Positions 34,647 through 44,980 of a DNA stretch of 64,000 bases are shown in pieces. The stretch covers positions 558,001 to 622,000 of the forward strand of contig NZ_NQMO01000003.1 in the NCBI RefSeq assembly GCF_002257645.1, written 5' to 3'. The notes below the pieces were generated by a model. It was given only the letters and a program-made list of their open reading frames with translations, was not told the origin of the DNA and ran no database searches. The DNA is from Paenibacillus sp. XY044. GTDB lineage: Bacteria; Bacillota; Bacilli; Paenibacillales; Paenibacillaceae. Both the position numbers and the translations under genes were made by a program. Each line of letters begins with the position of its first letter. Position 1 is the stretch's first letter.

Positions 34647-34698
34647 AAACGAAAGCCGTCACCTATTTTATCGAATATGAAGAAAGGACGGATGACAA

Positions 34699-36879
34699 AT
34701 GGTGTGGCCAATCGTCAATTTACTGCTGTTTCTCGCCGTGACCGGGTATGGCATTTATTTGTTCTACAAAGCGGTATATCACAGAATCCTGTACGTAAAA
34801 CTCGGCAAGCCCGTGGATTTCAGGAAGCAGCGTGAAGGCAGTTGGGGCGAGTTTCTGGGACAGGTGTTCGGCCAGAAAAAGCTGCTGAAGGACCGGAAGA
34901 GCGGCATCATGCACGTGGTGATTTTTTACGGTTTCATCATCCTTCAGTTCGGTGCGCTGGATCTCATTATAAAGGGGCTCACGGACGGCGGACACCTGCC
35001 GCTTCCGGCGTACGACGTCTTCGGTCTGCTGCAGGAGATCACGGTGTTTCTGGTCCTTGTGGCGATGGGATATGCCGCGTACCGGCGATATGGAGAGAAG
35101 CTGGCGCGCCTGAAGAAAGGATGGAAGCCGAGCATTGTCGTTTTCTTCATCTTCTCCTTGATGCTGTCCGTCCTGCTGTCGCTTACCTTCGAAAGGGTCC
35201 GGTTTGACCTCGGGCCATCCGCTTACGCGCCCATCTCCTCTGCCATTGCGGCCATCTTCACCGGCATGTCCGGGACGGCGGCATCCGTTTTATTCTATAT
35301 CTTCTGGTGGGCACATCTGCTTATTCTGCTATCTTTTCTCGTCTATGTTCCTCAATCGAAGCATTTCCACCTTATTACGGCACCGGTCAATATTTGGCTG
35401 GGCCGCTCCGAGCCTGTCGGCAAGCTGAGCAAGCTTGACCTCGAAGATGAAGAAGCCGAATCGTTCGGCGTCGGCAAGATCGAAGATTTTACGCAAAAAC
35501 AGATGATCGACTTCTACGCTTGTGTGGAATGCGGACGCTGCACGAACGTCTGTCCGGCATCCAATACCGGTAAGGTGCTGTCGCCGATGCATCTCATCAC
35601 CAAGCTGCGCGATCATTTGACGGAAAAAGGAACGGCCGTGACCGGTAAATCGCCCTATGTTCCCGAGTACGCTTTTGCAGTCAGCGGAGCGCATGCTTTG
35701 ACCGCAGCCGAAGATCATCCCGATTGGTCGTCAGCCGAAGGCATGACGGATATCCGTCCTACGCTGGCATGGCAGAAATCCACCTGGACCCATCAGGACA
35801 CAAGTCCGCAGGACATGAGCTTGATCGGCGACGTCATGACCGAGGAGGAGATCTGGTCCTGCACCACCTGCCGAAACTGCGAGGATCAGTGCCCGGTCGG
35901 CAACGAGCATGTCGATAAAATTATCGATTTGCGCCGCCATCTCGTGCTGATGGAGGGAAGCATGCCCGCAGAGGGGCAGCGTGCACTGCAAAATATCGAA
36001 AGACAAAGCAATCCCTGGGGATTGAACCGTAACGACCGGGCCAATTGGACCGGCGAGGTGGAAGGCATCCGGGTGCCGACCGTCAAGGACAATCCGCAGT
36101 TTGAATACTTGTTCTTCGTCGGATCGATGGGGTCGTACGATCTGCGCAGCCGCAAAATTTCCAAGGCGTTCGCCCGCTTGCTGAACGAATCCGGCGTCAA
36201 TTTCGCCATCCTCGGCAACGAGGAGAAAAATTCGGGAGATACGCCCCGGCGGATGGGCAATGAGATGCTTTTTCAGCAGCTGTGCATGGAGAACATCGCG
36301 CTTTTCGAAAAATACGGCGTCCAAAAAATCGTGACCGCATGCCCGCACACCTTTAACACGTTCAAAAACGAATATCCTGAATTTGGACTGGAAGGGGTGG
36401 AGGTGCTTCATCACTCCCAGCTTCTGGATCAGCTCATTCGCGAAGGGAAGCTGCAGCCGAGGTATGAGGTGAAGGAGCGGATCACCTATCACGATTCTTG
36501 TTATCTGGGACGCTATAACAACGTATACGACCCGCCGCGCAATGTCCTCCGGGCTATTCCTGGTGTGGAGCTGGTTGAAATGAAGCGCACCCGGGAAAAT
36601 GCGATGTGCTGCGGCGCCGGCGGCGGCATGATGTGGATGGAGGAGACGTCCGGCAAACGGGTGAACCTTGCCCGCACCGAGCAGGCGCTGGAAGTGAATC
36701 CAAGCATCATCAGCAGTGCCTGTCCCTACTGCCTGACCATGATGGAGGACGGGACGAAGATGAAGGAAGTGGAAGAGCGTGTGAAGGCAAAGGATATCGC
36801 CGAAATTTTGGAGCTGTCCGTGTTCGGGGATTCCGCTGCTCACAATAAAGGATTTGAAATGGAGGCAAGCACACAATGA
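34699..36879 (+). CDS. fadF: Membrane Fe-S oxidoreductase FadF (HdrD-like)
   Basis: A 726-residue electron-transfer protein corresponding to B. subtilis FadF (YwjF). Residues about 1-235 carry several transmembrane helices of the nitrate-reductase-gamma type. Two 4Fe-4S motifs follow, CVECGRCTNVC (C275-C285) and CTTCRNCEDQC (C388-C398). The C-terminal half holds cysteine-rich CCG domains, including CCGAGGGMMW at C637-C638. It probably accepts electrons from EtfAB and passes them to menaquinone. First gene of the long rightward operon; its TGA overlaps the fadN start by four bases. Confidence 0.92.
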   Translation: MVWPIVNLLLFLAVTGYGIYLFYKAVYHRILYVKLGKPVDFRKQREGSWGEFLGQVFGQKKLLKDRKSGIMHVVIFYGFIILQFGALDLIIKGLTDGGHLPLPAYDVFGLLQEITVFLVLVAMGYAAYRRYGEKLARLKKGWKPSIVVFFIFSLMLSVLLSLTFERVRFDLGPSAYAPISSAIAAIFTGMSGTAASVLFYIFWWAHLLILLSFLVYVPQSKHFHLITAPVNIWLGRSEPVGKLSKLDLEDEEAESFGVGKIEDFTQKQMIDFYACVECGRCTNVCPASNTGKVLSPMHLITKLRDHLTEKGTAVTGKSPYVPEYAFAVSGAHALTAAEDHPDWSSAEGMTDIRPTLAWQKSTWTHQDTSPQDMSLIGDVMTEEEIWSCTTCRNCEDQCPVGNEHVDKIIDLRRHLVLMEGSMPAEGQRALQNIERQSNPWGLNRNDRANWTGEVEGIRVPTVKDNPQFEYLFFVGSMGSYDLRSRKISKAFARLLNESGVNFAILGNEEKNSGDTPRRMGNEMLFQQLCMENIALFEKYGVQKIVTACPHTFNTFKNEYPEFGLEGVEVLHHSQLLDQLIREGKLQPRYEVKERITYHDSCYLGRYNNVYDPPRNVLRAIPGVELVEMKRTRENAMCCGAGGGMMWMEETSGKRVNLARTEQALEVNPSIISSACPYCLTMMEDGTKMKEVEERVKAKDIAEILELSVFGDSAAHNKGFEMEASTQ

Positions 36880-39278
36880 ACAAATCCATTCGCAAGGCAG
36901 CCGTCATCGGCTCGGGAATTATGGGTTCCGGCATTGCTGCACATCTGGCCAACGTCGGGATCCCGTGCTTACTGCTGGACGTCGTTCCGAAACAGCCGAC
37001 AGAGGAAGAGATGAAGAAGGGGCTGACGCTGGAGCATCCGGCGGTGCGCAGTCGTCTCGCGTCATCGGCCATCGAGAGGCTCGGCAAGACCAAGCCGGCT
37101 CCGTTGTATGATCCTGCGTTTGCTTCCCGGATTACGCCCGGTAACCTCGAGGATCATCTGTCTCAGATTGCAGGCGTCGACTGGGTCATCGAGGTGGTGG
37201 TCGAGAATCTGGAAGTGAAGAAGCAGCTCCTGAAACGCGTAGAGCAGCATTGGAAACCGGGAACGGTGGTCAGCTCGAACACGTCGGGCATCTCGATTAA
37301 CGAGATGGCGGCCGAATGCGGCGAAGCGTTCAGAAAACACTTCCTGGGCACGCACTTCTTTAATCCGCCCCGTTACATGAAGCTGCTCGAAATCATTCCG
37401 GGCCGAGATACGGAGCCGGAGCTCGTGGCGGATATGAAGGATTTTTGCGAAAGGGTGCTCGGCAAAGGCGTCGTCATCGCAAAGGATACGCCTAACTTCA
37501 TTGCGAACCGGATCGGCACTTACGGCCTGCTGGTGACCCTGAAAGAAATGACGGAGAAGGGCTTCACGGTGGAAGAGGTCGATGCGGTGACCGGACCGGC
37601 GTTGGGGCGTCCGAAGAGCGCCACCTTCCGCACGCTGGACCTGGTGGGGCTCGACACATTCGTTCATGTCGCGGACAACGTCCGGGTGAACGTCGAAGAT
37701 GAGCGCGAGCAGGCGGTTTTCACTTCGCCGGACGTGCTGACGGGCATGGTGGCGCGCGGCTGGCTTGGGGAGAAGAGCGGGCAGGGCTTTTATCTGAAAA
37801 AGAAAACGCCGGCCGGAAGCGAAATTTTATCGCTTGATCTGAAAACGCTGGAATACGTGCCGCAGTCCAAGCCGAAATCGGCATCATTGGAGGCGGCGAA
37901 GACGGCCAAGGGAGCAGGCGAGAAGACCAAGGCACTCCTCGGGGCGAAGGACCGGTACTCGGATCTGGCCTGGGACATTCTGAAGCAGGTGTTGGTCTAT
38001 TCGGCCGAAAAGGTCGGAGAGATCGCCGATTCGGTCAAGGAAATCGACGACGCCATGAAATGGGGTTTCTCCTGGGACCTCGGACCGTTTGAGACTTGGG
38101 ACGCCATCGGCCTGGCACGGTCCGTTGAGCGGATGGAAGCCGAAGGCTTGAGCGTCCCCGCCTGGGTCAAAGAGTGGATCGCTGCGGGTCACAAGTCCTT
38201 TTACAAGCAGGAGGAGGGCCGGCTGCATACGATCCACGTGGCTTCTGGGACATTCCGTCAAGTAGAGCAGCCTGAGGAAGTCATCCATCTGCGCAGCCTG
38301 AAAGAGCAAAACAAAGTGGTGAAAGGAAACAGCGGCGCCAGCCTGATCGACCTTGGGGACGACGTCGCCTGCCTGGAATTCCATTCGCCCAACAATGCGA
38401 TCGGCGAAGATATCCTATCCTTGATTACGCAGAGCATCGACGAGGTGCACAGCAATTTCAGAGGACTCGTTATTGCAAACCAGGCGCGCAATTACTGCGT
38501 GGGCGCCAATATTATGCTGCTTCTCATGGAAGCCCAGGACGAAGAATGGGACGAAATCAACGAAATCATCCGCAAATTCCAGTATACGATGTACGCGCTG
38601 AAGCAATTTGAAAAGCCGGTCGTGGCCGCGCCGCACCGGATGTGCCTCGGCGGCGGTGTCGAGTCCTGCATGCCGGCCGACCTGGTCATCGCTGCGCCGG
38701 AGACGTATTACGGCCTTGTCGAAGTCGGCGTCGGGCTGATCCCCGCCGGCGGGGGCTGCAAGGAACTGGCGCTGCGGGCAAGCCAAACGGCCGGTCTTCC
38801 GGATGCAGATCTGCAGCCGTACATGAATCACATTTTCCAAACCGTGGGGACGGCGACGGTATCGACGAGCGGTCACGATGCCAAGCGTCTCGGATACCTG
38901 CGGCCAAGCGACCGGGTGGCGGTGAGTCAGGATCTTCAGATTTATCAGGCGAAACAGGCCGTTCTCGGCCTTGCGCGCAGCGGCTATGAGCAGATCCCGC
39001 AGGAGAAGATCCGGGTTGTTGGGGCGGAGGGCAAGGCTGTGCTGCAGCTTGGTGCGCTCGGTATGAAGCAAAGCGGTTATATCAGCGACCATGATTACCT
39101 GATCGCCCGAAAATTGGCCCATGTCCTCGCCGGCGGCGATGTCCCGGCAGGAACCCTTGTCAGCGAGGAGTATATGCTGGACCTCGAGCGCGAGGCTTTC
39201 TTAAGCCTGTGCGGCGAACCGAAGACGCAGCAGCGCATGCATCACATGCTGACCAAAGGCAAGGCGCTCCGCAACTAA
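36876..39278 (+). CDS. fadN: 3-hydroxyacyl-CoA dehydrogenase/enoyl-CoA hydratase FadN
   Basis: An 800-residue two-step beta-oxidation enzyme. The N-terminal NAD domain begins [21 protein letters not shown], with [31 protein letters not shown], and a second dehydrogenase domain to about residue 440. The enoyl-CoA hydratase domain occupies the C-terminal part ([52 protein letters not shown]). This domain order is that of FadN (YusL), the reverse of E. coli FadB. The ATG overlaps the fadF stop. Confidence 0.95.
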   Translation: MNKSIRKAAVIGSGIMGSGIAAHLANVGIPCLLLDVVPKQPTEEEMKKGLTLEHPAVRSRLASSAIERLGKTKPAPLYDPAFASRITPGNLEDHLSQIAGVDWVIEVVVENLEVKKQLLKRVEQHWKPGTVVSSNTSGISINEMAAECGEAFRKHFLGTHFFNPPRYMKLLEIIPGRDTEPELVADMKDFCERVLGKGVVIAKDTPNFIANRIGTYGLLVTLKEMTEKGFTVEEVDAVTGPALGRPKSATFRTLDLVGLDTFVHVADNVRVNVEDEREQAVFTSPDVLTGMVARGWLGEKSGQGFYLKKKTPAGSEILSLDLKTLEYVPQSKPKSASLEAAKTAKGAGEKTKALLGAKDRYSDLAWDILKQVLVYSAEKVGEIADSVKEIDDAMKWGFSWDLGPFETWDAIGLARSVERMEAEGLSVPAWVKEWIAAGHKSFYKQEEGRLHTIHVASGTFRQVEQPEEVIHLRSLKEQNKVVKGNSGASLIDLGDDVACLEFHSPNNAIGEDILSLITQSIDEVHSNFRGLVIANQARNYCVGANIMLLLMEAQDEEWDEINEIIRKFQYTMYALKQFEKPVVAAPHRMCLGGGVESCMPADLVIAAPETYYGLVEVGVGLIPAGGGCKELALRASQTAGLPDADLQPYMNHIFQTVGTATVSTSGHDAKRLGYLRPSDRVAVSQDLQIYQAKQAVLGLARSGYEQIPQEKIRVVGAEGKAVLQLGALGMKQSGYISDHDYLIARKLAHVLAGGDVPAGTLVSEEYMLDLEREAFLSLCGEPKTQQRMHHMLTKGKALRN

Positions 39279-39300
39279 CATCCACGGGAGGGGATATTCC

Positions 39301-40482
39301 ATGAAAGAAGCAGTCATTGTATCGATGGCGCGTACCGCAGTCGGCCGTGCCAAGAAAGGCAGCCTGGCGCAGACACGGGCCGACGATCTCGGGAAAGTGG
39401 TGCTGGAGGCTGTAGTGGAACGCGCGCCGGGCCTTAAAAAAGAAAACGTAGAGGACATCATCATCGGCTGCGCCATGCCGGAAGGCGAGCAGGGGCTCAA
39501 TTTCGCCCGGATCATGTCGCTGTACGCGGGATTCCCGGTGACGGTGCCGGCGCTGACGATCAACCGGTTCTGTTCCTCGGGACTCCAGTCGATCGCCTTC
39601 GCGGCCGAGCGAATCATGCTGGGGCATGCCGAGATCCTGATCGCAGGGGGTGTGGAGAGCATGAGCCATGTGCCGATGACCGGCTTTAAGATGTCGCCGA
39701 ATCCGAAGATCGTTGAGCAGATGCCGGAGGTCTACATCGCCATGGGGCATACGGCGGAAGAAGTGGCCGACCGCTTCGGCATCAGCCGGGAGGATCAGGA
39801 CCGATTCGCTGCGAGATCCCATGCCAAGGCGGCGCAGGCGATCGCGGAAGGCAAGTTCCAGGACGAAATCGTGCCGATTCAGGCTGAACTAAAAGGCGTG
39901 GATGAGAAGGGCAAAGTACAGACGAAAACCTTTGAATTCCGTATGGACGAAGGCGTGAGAAGCGACACGACGGTGGAAGTGCTGGGCAAGCTGAAGCCGG
40001 CGTTCAAGCTGAACGGATCGGTCACGGCGGGGAATGCCTCCCAGGTCAGCGATGGAGCTGCGGCGGTCGTTGTCATGAGCCGGGACAAAGCCGAGGCACT
40101 TGGCCTGCAGCCGCTTGCCACGTTCCGTTCCTTTGCGCTCAGCGGCGTCGAGCCGGAATTTATGGGCGTCGGTCCGGTCAAGGCGATTCCGAAGGCGCTG
40201 CAGATGGCCGGAATTACGTTGGACGATGTGGACCTGTTTGAAATTAACGAGGCGTTCGCCTCCCAATGCGTCCATATTATCCGGGAGCTGGGCATCGATG
40301 AGGAGAAAGTAAACGTCAACGGCGGCGCGATTGCGCTGGGGCATCCGCTTGGATGTACGGGTACGAAGCTGACGACGACGCTGATCAGCGAGCTGAAGCG
40401 GCGCGGCGGGGGCTATGGCGTAGTGTCGATGTGCATCGGCGGCGGAATGGGCGCCGCGGGCGTGTTTGAGGTTCATCCGTAA
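39301..40482 (+). CDS. fadA: Acetyl-CoA C-acyltransferase (3-ketoacyl-CoA thiolase)
   Basis: Thiolase of 393 residues that releases acetyl-CoA. The nucleophile is C91 in [10 protein letters not shown], the base H348 in [14 protein letters not shown], and the second cysteine C378 in [13 protein letters not shown] is intact. GGGAGGGG stands before the ATG, 22 bases after fadN. Gene order fadN-fadA-fadE is that of B. subtilis yusL-yusK-yusJ. Confidence 0.96.
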   Translation: MKEAVIVSMARTAVGRAKKGSLAQTRADDLGKVVLEAVVERAPGLKKENVEDIIIGCAMPEGEQGLNFARIMSLYAGFPVTVPALTINRFCSSGLQSIAFAAERIMLGHAEILIAGGVESMSHVPMTGFKMSPNPKIVEQMPEVYIAMGHTAEEVADRFGISREDQDRFAARSHAKAAQAIAEGKFQDEIVPIQAELKGVDEKGKVQTKTFEFRMDEGVRSDTTVEVLGKLKPAFKLNGSVTAGNASQVSDGAAAVVVMSRDKAEALGLQPLATFRSFALSGVEPEFMGVGPVKAIPKALQMAGITLDDVDLFEINEAFASQCVHIIRELGIDEEKVNVNGGAIALGHPLGCTGTKLTTTLISELKRRGGGYGVVSMCIGGGMGAAGVFEVHP

Positions 40483-40558
40483 GAACAGTTGCCGGCAGTG
40501 CGCTAGACAGACATAGGATCCGGTTTTGAATTATCATATCGCAAAGGAGACGGGGACG

Positions 40559-42340
40559 ATGAGTAAGACGATGAACAAGGTGATTGGCGGAAGTTATATC
40601 ATAGAAGACACCGATTTTCACCAGATTGTGACGCCCGAGGATTTTACGGAAGAACACCGGATGATCGCTGAGACGACAGAGGATTTTGTGGCCGGTGAGG
40701 TGGTGCCCCATGACGAAGCGATCGAGAAGCTGAATTATGAGCTCACAGTGGAGAAGATGCGCAAAGCCGGTGAGCTTGGATTGCTCGGCGCCGACGTGCC
40801 AGAGGCATATGGCGGGCTTGGCCTGGATAAGGTCAGCTCGACGCTGATCAGCGAACGGCTGACCAAAGCTTCCGCATTCGCCTTGTCCATCGGGGCCCAT
40901 GTCGGCATCGGCACGCTGCCGATCGTCTATTTCGGTACGGAGGAGCAAAAGCAGAAATACTTGCCAGCCTTGGCCACCGGCGAGAAAATCGCCGCCTACT
41001 GCTTGACGGAACCTTCCTCGGGTTCGGATGCGCTGGGAGCGAAAACGACAGCCACCTTATCGGATGATGGTGAATATTATGTATTGAACGGCAGCAAGCA
41101 GTTCATCACGAATGCCGGTTTTGCTGACGTATTCATCGTGTATGCCAAAGTGAACGGCAAAGATTTCAGCACCTTTATCGTGGAACGCACGATGGAAGGT
41201 GTAAGTATCGGACCGGAAGAGAAGAAAATGGGAATTAAAGGATCGTCCACCTGTCCGCTCATCCTGGAGGATGTGAAAGTGCCTGTCGAGAATCTGTTAT
41301 GGGAAGTAGGCAAGGGACATTTGATCGCCTTCAACATCCTGAATATCGGACGCTTCAAACTGGCCGCCGGTTGTGTAGGTGCTTCCAAGGATACAATTGA
41401 GCTGGCTGCCAAGTACGCGAACGAGCGCACGCAATTCCAGCAGAAAATTTCCTCTTTCCCGCTGATCGGCAAGAAGCTGGCGGATATGAACACAAAAACG
41501 TACGCACTCGAGAGCATGGTATACCGCACGGCAGGATTGTTCGATGTGGGCCTTGCGGAAGTGGATCACAGCAGCCCGGAGGTCGGTTATCAATCGGCCA
41601 AAGCGATCGCCGAATATCAGCTCGAATGCTCGATCAACAAGGTGTTCGGCTCCGAGACGCTGGATTTCATGGTTGACGAGGCCGTGCAAATTCATGGCGG
41701 ATACGGCTTTATTCAAGAGTATAGGGTGGAACGGAACTACCGCGATTCGCGGATCAACCGCATTTTCGAAGGCACGAACGAAATCAACCGTCTGCTCATT
41801 CCAGGCACTTTGGTGAAGCGGGCCATGAAGGGCCAGCTGCCGCTGATGCAAAAAGCGGTGGCGCTGCAGGCCGAGCTTCTGGAGCCGATTCCTCCGCAAA
41901 CCTTCGATGGCACCCTCGATCAGGAAGCCCATCTGATCAAGATGGCGAAGAAAATTTTTCTGATGGCCGGCGCCCAGGCTGTTCAGAAATATCAATTGAA
42001 ACTCGAAGATGAGCAGGAGATTCTGAGCCATCTGTCCGATATGATGATTTCGGTCTATGCGATGGAAAGCGCTCTGCTGCGCACGCGGAAGACCATTGAC
42101 CGCTCGGGCGAAGACAAGGCCCGCCTGCCAATCCTGATGACGACCGTATTCGTTCATGATGAATTCAATAGAATCGAGACGTGGGCGAAAGAAGTGCTCG
42201 CCGCAATGGAATCGGGCGACACGCTCCGGACGCAGCTGTCCGTTCTGAAAAAGCTGACGAAAAAATCGCCTGTCAATACGCTGGGATTGAAGCGCGAAAT
42301 CGCCGAAAAGGTCATTGACGCGGAAAAATACGTGCTGTAA
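40559..42340 (+). CDS. fadE: Acyl-CoA dehydrogenase
   Basis: FAD enzyme of 593 residues for the first oxidation of acyl-CoA, feeding EtfAB. Residues about 35-400 are the classical dehydrogenase core (YCLTEPSSGSDALG, GSKQFITNAG, GIKGSSTCPL, QIHGGYGFIQEY, RIFEGTNEINR); a roughly 200-residue C-terminal extension is typical of the FadE (YusJ) subgroup. The start at 40559 follows AAAGGAGA; an ATG 33 bases upstream lies before that site. Confidence 0.94.
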   Translation: MSKTMNKVIGGSYIIEDTDFHQIVTPEDFTEEHRMIAETTEDFVAGEVVPHDEAIEKLNYELTVEKMRKAGELGLLGADVPEAYGGLGLDKVSSTLISERLTKASAFALSIGAHVGIGTLPIVYFGTEEQKQKYLPALATGEKIAAYCLTEPSSGSDALGAKTTATLSDDGEYYVLNGSKQFITNAGFADVFIVYAKVNGKDFSTFIVERTMEGVSIGPEEKKMGIKGSSTCPLILEDVKVPVENLLWEVGKGHLIAFNILNIGRFKLAAGCVGASKDTIELAAKYANERTQFQQKISSFPLIGKKLADMNTKTYALESMVYRTAGLFDVGLAEVDHSSPEVGYQSAKAIAEYQLECSINKVFGSETLDFMVDEAVQIHGGYGFIQEYRVERNYRDSRINRIFEGTNEINRLLIPGTLVKRAMKGQLPLMQKAVALQAELLEPIPPQTFDGTLDQEAHLIKMAKKIFLMAGAQAVQKYQLKLEDEQEILSHLSDMMISVYAMESALLRTRKTIDRSGEDKARLPILMTTVFVHDEFNRIETWAKEVLAAMESGDTLRTQLSVLKKLTKKSPVNTLGLKREIAEKVIDAEKYVL

Positions 42341-42365
42341 CAATTCGTGAGATGGGGTGGCCTGG

Positions 42366-44060
42366 ATGTCGAGTAAACCTTGGTTAAATCAGTATCCTAG
42401 TGAGGTCCCGCACAGTTACGAGTATCCCAAGCAAAACGTTGCCCAATTTTTAGTGGATTCCGCTTCCCGATTTCCAGAGCATATTGCTCTGGATTTCATG
42501 GGGAAGCGAATGACGTTCCGTTCCCTTATGGATTCGGTAAACCGGTTTGCGAACGCCCTGCTTCGGCTGGGTGTCCGCAAAGGGGACCGGATCGCCATCA
42601 TGCTGCCCAACTGTCCGCAGGAGGTCATTGCTTATTACAGTACGCTCCTGGTAGGCGGAGTGGCGGTTATGACCAACCCGCTGTATGTTCCGCGGGAAAT
42701 CCAGCATCAGTTATGCGATGCTGATGTCCGGATCATCGTGACGCTGGACGCGCTGGTGCAGCGCGTGGAGCAGGCCATGTCCAACAGGCCGCTCAGCAAG
42801 CTGATCGTCACGTCGGTCAAAGATTATTTGCCTTTTCCCAAAAACTTGCTGTACCCTCTTGCCGCCAAAAAGGACGGTACTCACGTCTCCGTCACCTACG
42901 ATGACCGTATCGTATCCTTTACCCGTCTTATGAAAGAATCAAGTAGCGCTCCGGTTCAGGTAGCCGTCGATGCCGATAAGGACCTGGCGCTCATCCAGTA
43001 TACGGGAGGTACGACCGGGTTCGCCAAAGGCGTCATGCTGACGCATATGAATCTGGTAGCCAATACGATTCAATCCCAGTTATGGTTTTACCGGGCACGG
43101 ATTGGCCAGGAAAAATACTTGGCCGCGCTGCCTTTTTTTCATGTATTCGGACTTACGGTTCTGCTTCACCAGGCGGTGTATAATGCCGGAACGCTGATCT
43201 TGGTTCCGCGTTTTGAAATCAATCAGATACTGAAAATCATTGACCGCCGGAAGCCGACGGTGTTTCCCGGTGCGCCAACCATGTATATTGCGGTGATTCA
43301 CCATCCGGAAGTGCACAAGTACGACCTCTCCTCCATAAATATATGTATCAGCGGAGCGGCTCCGCTGCCCCTGGAGGTGCAGGAGCGGTTCGAGCAGGTC
43401 ACCGGCGGCAAGCTGATCGAGGGTTACGGATTAACCGAAGCGTCCCCGGTTACGCATGCCAACAATATTTGGGAGAAACGCAAAAACGGCTCGATCGGCA
43501 TCCCTTTACCGGATACGGAAGCCCGCGTCGTACATCCCGAAACGGGTGAAGAGCTGCCGCTTGGCGAAATCGGCGAGCTGGTCGTGCGCGGCCCTCAGGT
43601 CATGAAGGGGTATTGGAACCGCCCGGAAGATACGGAGCGCACGCTTCGGGACGGCTGGCTGTATACCGGGGATCTGGCGAGGATGGACGAAGAAGGATTT
43701 TTTTACATTTTGGACCGACGCAAAGACTTGATCATCGCCGGCGGATACAACATCTACCCGCGGGAAATCGAAGAGGTGCTGTTCGAGCATCCGGACGTGG
43801 AGGAAGCCGTCGTGGCCGGTGTGAACGACCCTTACCGCGGCGAAAATGTAAAGGCTTACATTGTGCTCCGAAAGGGCTCGTCCGTCACCGAGCAGGAGCT
43901 GAAGAAGTGGTGCAAGGAACGGCTGGCCGTATATAAAGTGCCCAAAATATATGAGTTTCGTGAGTCACTGCCCAAAACGCTGGTGGGCAAGGTGCTCCGC
44001 CGGAAACTGATCGAGGAAGAGAACGAGAAGCTGGTCAATCAATCAAAGGTCGATCTATAG
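42366..44060 (+). CDS. Long-chain fatty-acid-CoA ligase
   Basis: Activates fatty acids to acyl-CoA; 564 residues, ANL superfamily. The P-loop is YTGGTTGFAKGVMLTH (from Y212), then GYGLTEASPV, WLYTGDLARMD and the hinge DRRKDLIIAGGYNIYP, with the catalytic lysine near the C terminus in PKTLVGKVLRRKL. It equals LcfA/FadD in role. The ATG at 42366 sits nine bases from GGGGTGG, which contains an alternative GTG. It lies 25 bases after fadE, unlike B. subtilis where lcfA precedes fadR. Confidence 0.94.
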   Translation: MSSKPWLNQYPSEVPHSYEYPKQNVAQFLVDSASRFPEHIALDFMGKRMTFRSLMDSVNRFANALLRLGVRKGDRIAIMLPNCPQEVIAYYSTLLVGGVAVMTNPLYVPREIQHQLCDADVRIIVTLDALVQRVEQAMSNRPLSKLIVTSVKDYLPFPKNLLYPLAAKKDGTHVSVTYDDRIVSFTRLMKESSSAPVQVAVDADKDLALIQYTGGTTGFAKGVMLTHMNLVANTIQSQLWFYRARIGQEKYLAALPFFHVFGLTVLLHQAVYNAGTLILVPRFEINQILKIIDRRKPTVFPGAPTMYIAVIHHPEVHKYDLSSINICISGAAPLPLEVQERFEQVTGGKLIEGYGLTEASPVTHANNIWEKRKNGSIGIPLPDTEARVVHPETGEELPLGEIGELVVRGPQVMKGYWNRPEDTERTLRDGWLYTGDLARMDEEGFFYILDRRKDLIIAGGYNIYPREIEEVLFEHPDVEEAVVAGVNDPYRGENVKAYIVLRKGSSVTEQELKKWCKERLAVYKVPKIYEFRESLPKTLVGKVLRRKLIEEENEKLVNQSKVDL

Positions 44061-44104
44061 GGATATGACAAACGGTGACGTCGAACGAGAGGGAGGGCAC
44101 GAAC

Positions 44105-44602
44105 ATGGATCGGGGAACGACGGATAGCCTGAATATGAGCCTGAAGCTGAAGCAGCTGGAGCACGCCGCGAAGCATACCTTTTGGGATTTTATCGGATGC
44201 GAACTGGTTGAACATAAAGGTGATCAGGTCGTGGTAGCCTTTGATATTTTGCCCCATCATCTCAATCTCATCGGGATCGTGCACGGCGGCATGCATGCTT
44301 CGGCCATCGACTCCGCCATGGGCATACTCGTTATGCTTGCCAGGCCGGAAGCCAATGTGGTGACGGTGAATTTAAACATGAACTACGTCGCTTCTACGGG
44401 AGAAGGGCGCGTCATCGTGACGGCCGAGATGATCCACAGCTCGCGCAAGCTGATTACGGCCCAGGCCTATGCACGCAAAGAGAACGGGGATCTGCTCGCC
44501 TTCGGCACAGGCACCTTCCGGGTACTGGAGAAGCATGCGCCGGAAGCGCAAACAGGAAACAATGGAAGAGGGATGATCGATGAGCGTGGTACAAGAACTT
44601 GA
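44105..44602 (+). CDS. PaaI-type hotdog-fold thioesterase
   Basis: A 165-residue acyl-CoA thioesterase of the hotdog fold. The signature HGGMHASAIDSAMGI lies near residue 62, with NLNMNYVASTGEGRVIVTAEMIH following. The start at 44105 follows GGGAGGG. Its 3' end overlaps the SCP2 gene by 23 bases in another frame, so the two are coupled. In the fad operon it may free CoA or remove dead-end acyl-CoAs. Confidence 0.85.
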   Translation: MDRGTTDSLNMSLKLKQLEHAAKHTFWDFIGCELVEHKGDQVVVAFDILPHHLNLIGIVHGGMHASAIDSAMGILVMLARPEANVVTVNLNMNYVASTGEGRVIVTAEMIHSSRKLITAQAYARKENGDLLAFGTGTFRVLEKHAPEAQTGNNGRGMIDERGTRT

Positions 44603-44909
44603 AGCGATGGCCGGAAAAATGAACGAACAGCCAGGGCCGCTTGGCGGGCTGCATGCCTCTTACCATTTTCATATTAAGGATACGGGAAAAAATCTGCAGG
44701 TGTATTTTGATAACGGAACGGTGCGTGTTGTGGAGGACGCTTCTGGCGACGCCGACTGCACGCTGACGATGTCCGAGAGCCATCTTCGCAAACTGCTCCG
44801 AAACGACCTGAACACGACGATGGCATATATGACCGGATCGCTCCGGATCGACGGCCGTCTTGGTCTGGCTTTGAAGCTTCAGGAAATCCTGAAGCAGTAT
44901 CAGGCTTGA
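44580..44909 (+). CDS. SCP2 sterol-transfer-domain protein
   Basis: A 109-residue single-domain SCP2-like lipid-binding protein. The fold is indicated by YHFHIKDTGKNLQVYFDNGTV, ADCTLTMSESHLRKLLRND and the C-terminal MTGSLRIDGRLGLALKLQEIL. Such proteins bind acyl chains or acyl-CoA. It is the last gene of the rightward fad operon, overlapping the thioesterase gene, and ends before a terminator. A role as an acyl-CoA carrier or pool protein is inferred from context. Confidence 0.87.
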   Translation: MSVVQELEAMAGKMNEQPGPLGGLHASYHFHIKDTGKNLQVYFDNGTVRVVEDASGDADCTLTMSESHLRKLLRNDLNTTMAYMTGSLRIDGRLGLALKLQEILKQYQA

Positions 44910-44943
44910 GCGCCTGTCATATGTCACCGATGAATGAAAAAAT

Positions 44944-44974
44944 ATAGGCTGCCTAATGCAAAGCAGCCTATTTG
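44944..44974. terminator. Terminator between fad operon and converging SDR gene
   Basis: Nine-base perfect stem ATAGGCTGC/GCAGCCTAT, A-rich on the left and T-containing on the right. Confidence 0.75.
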
Positions 44975-44980
44975 TGCTAT

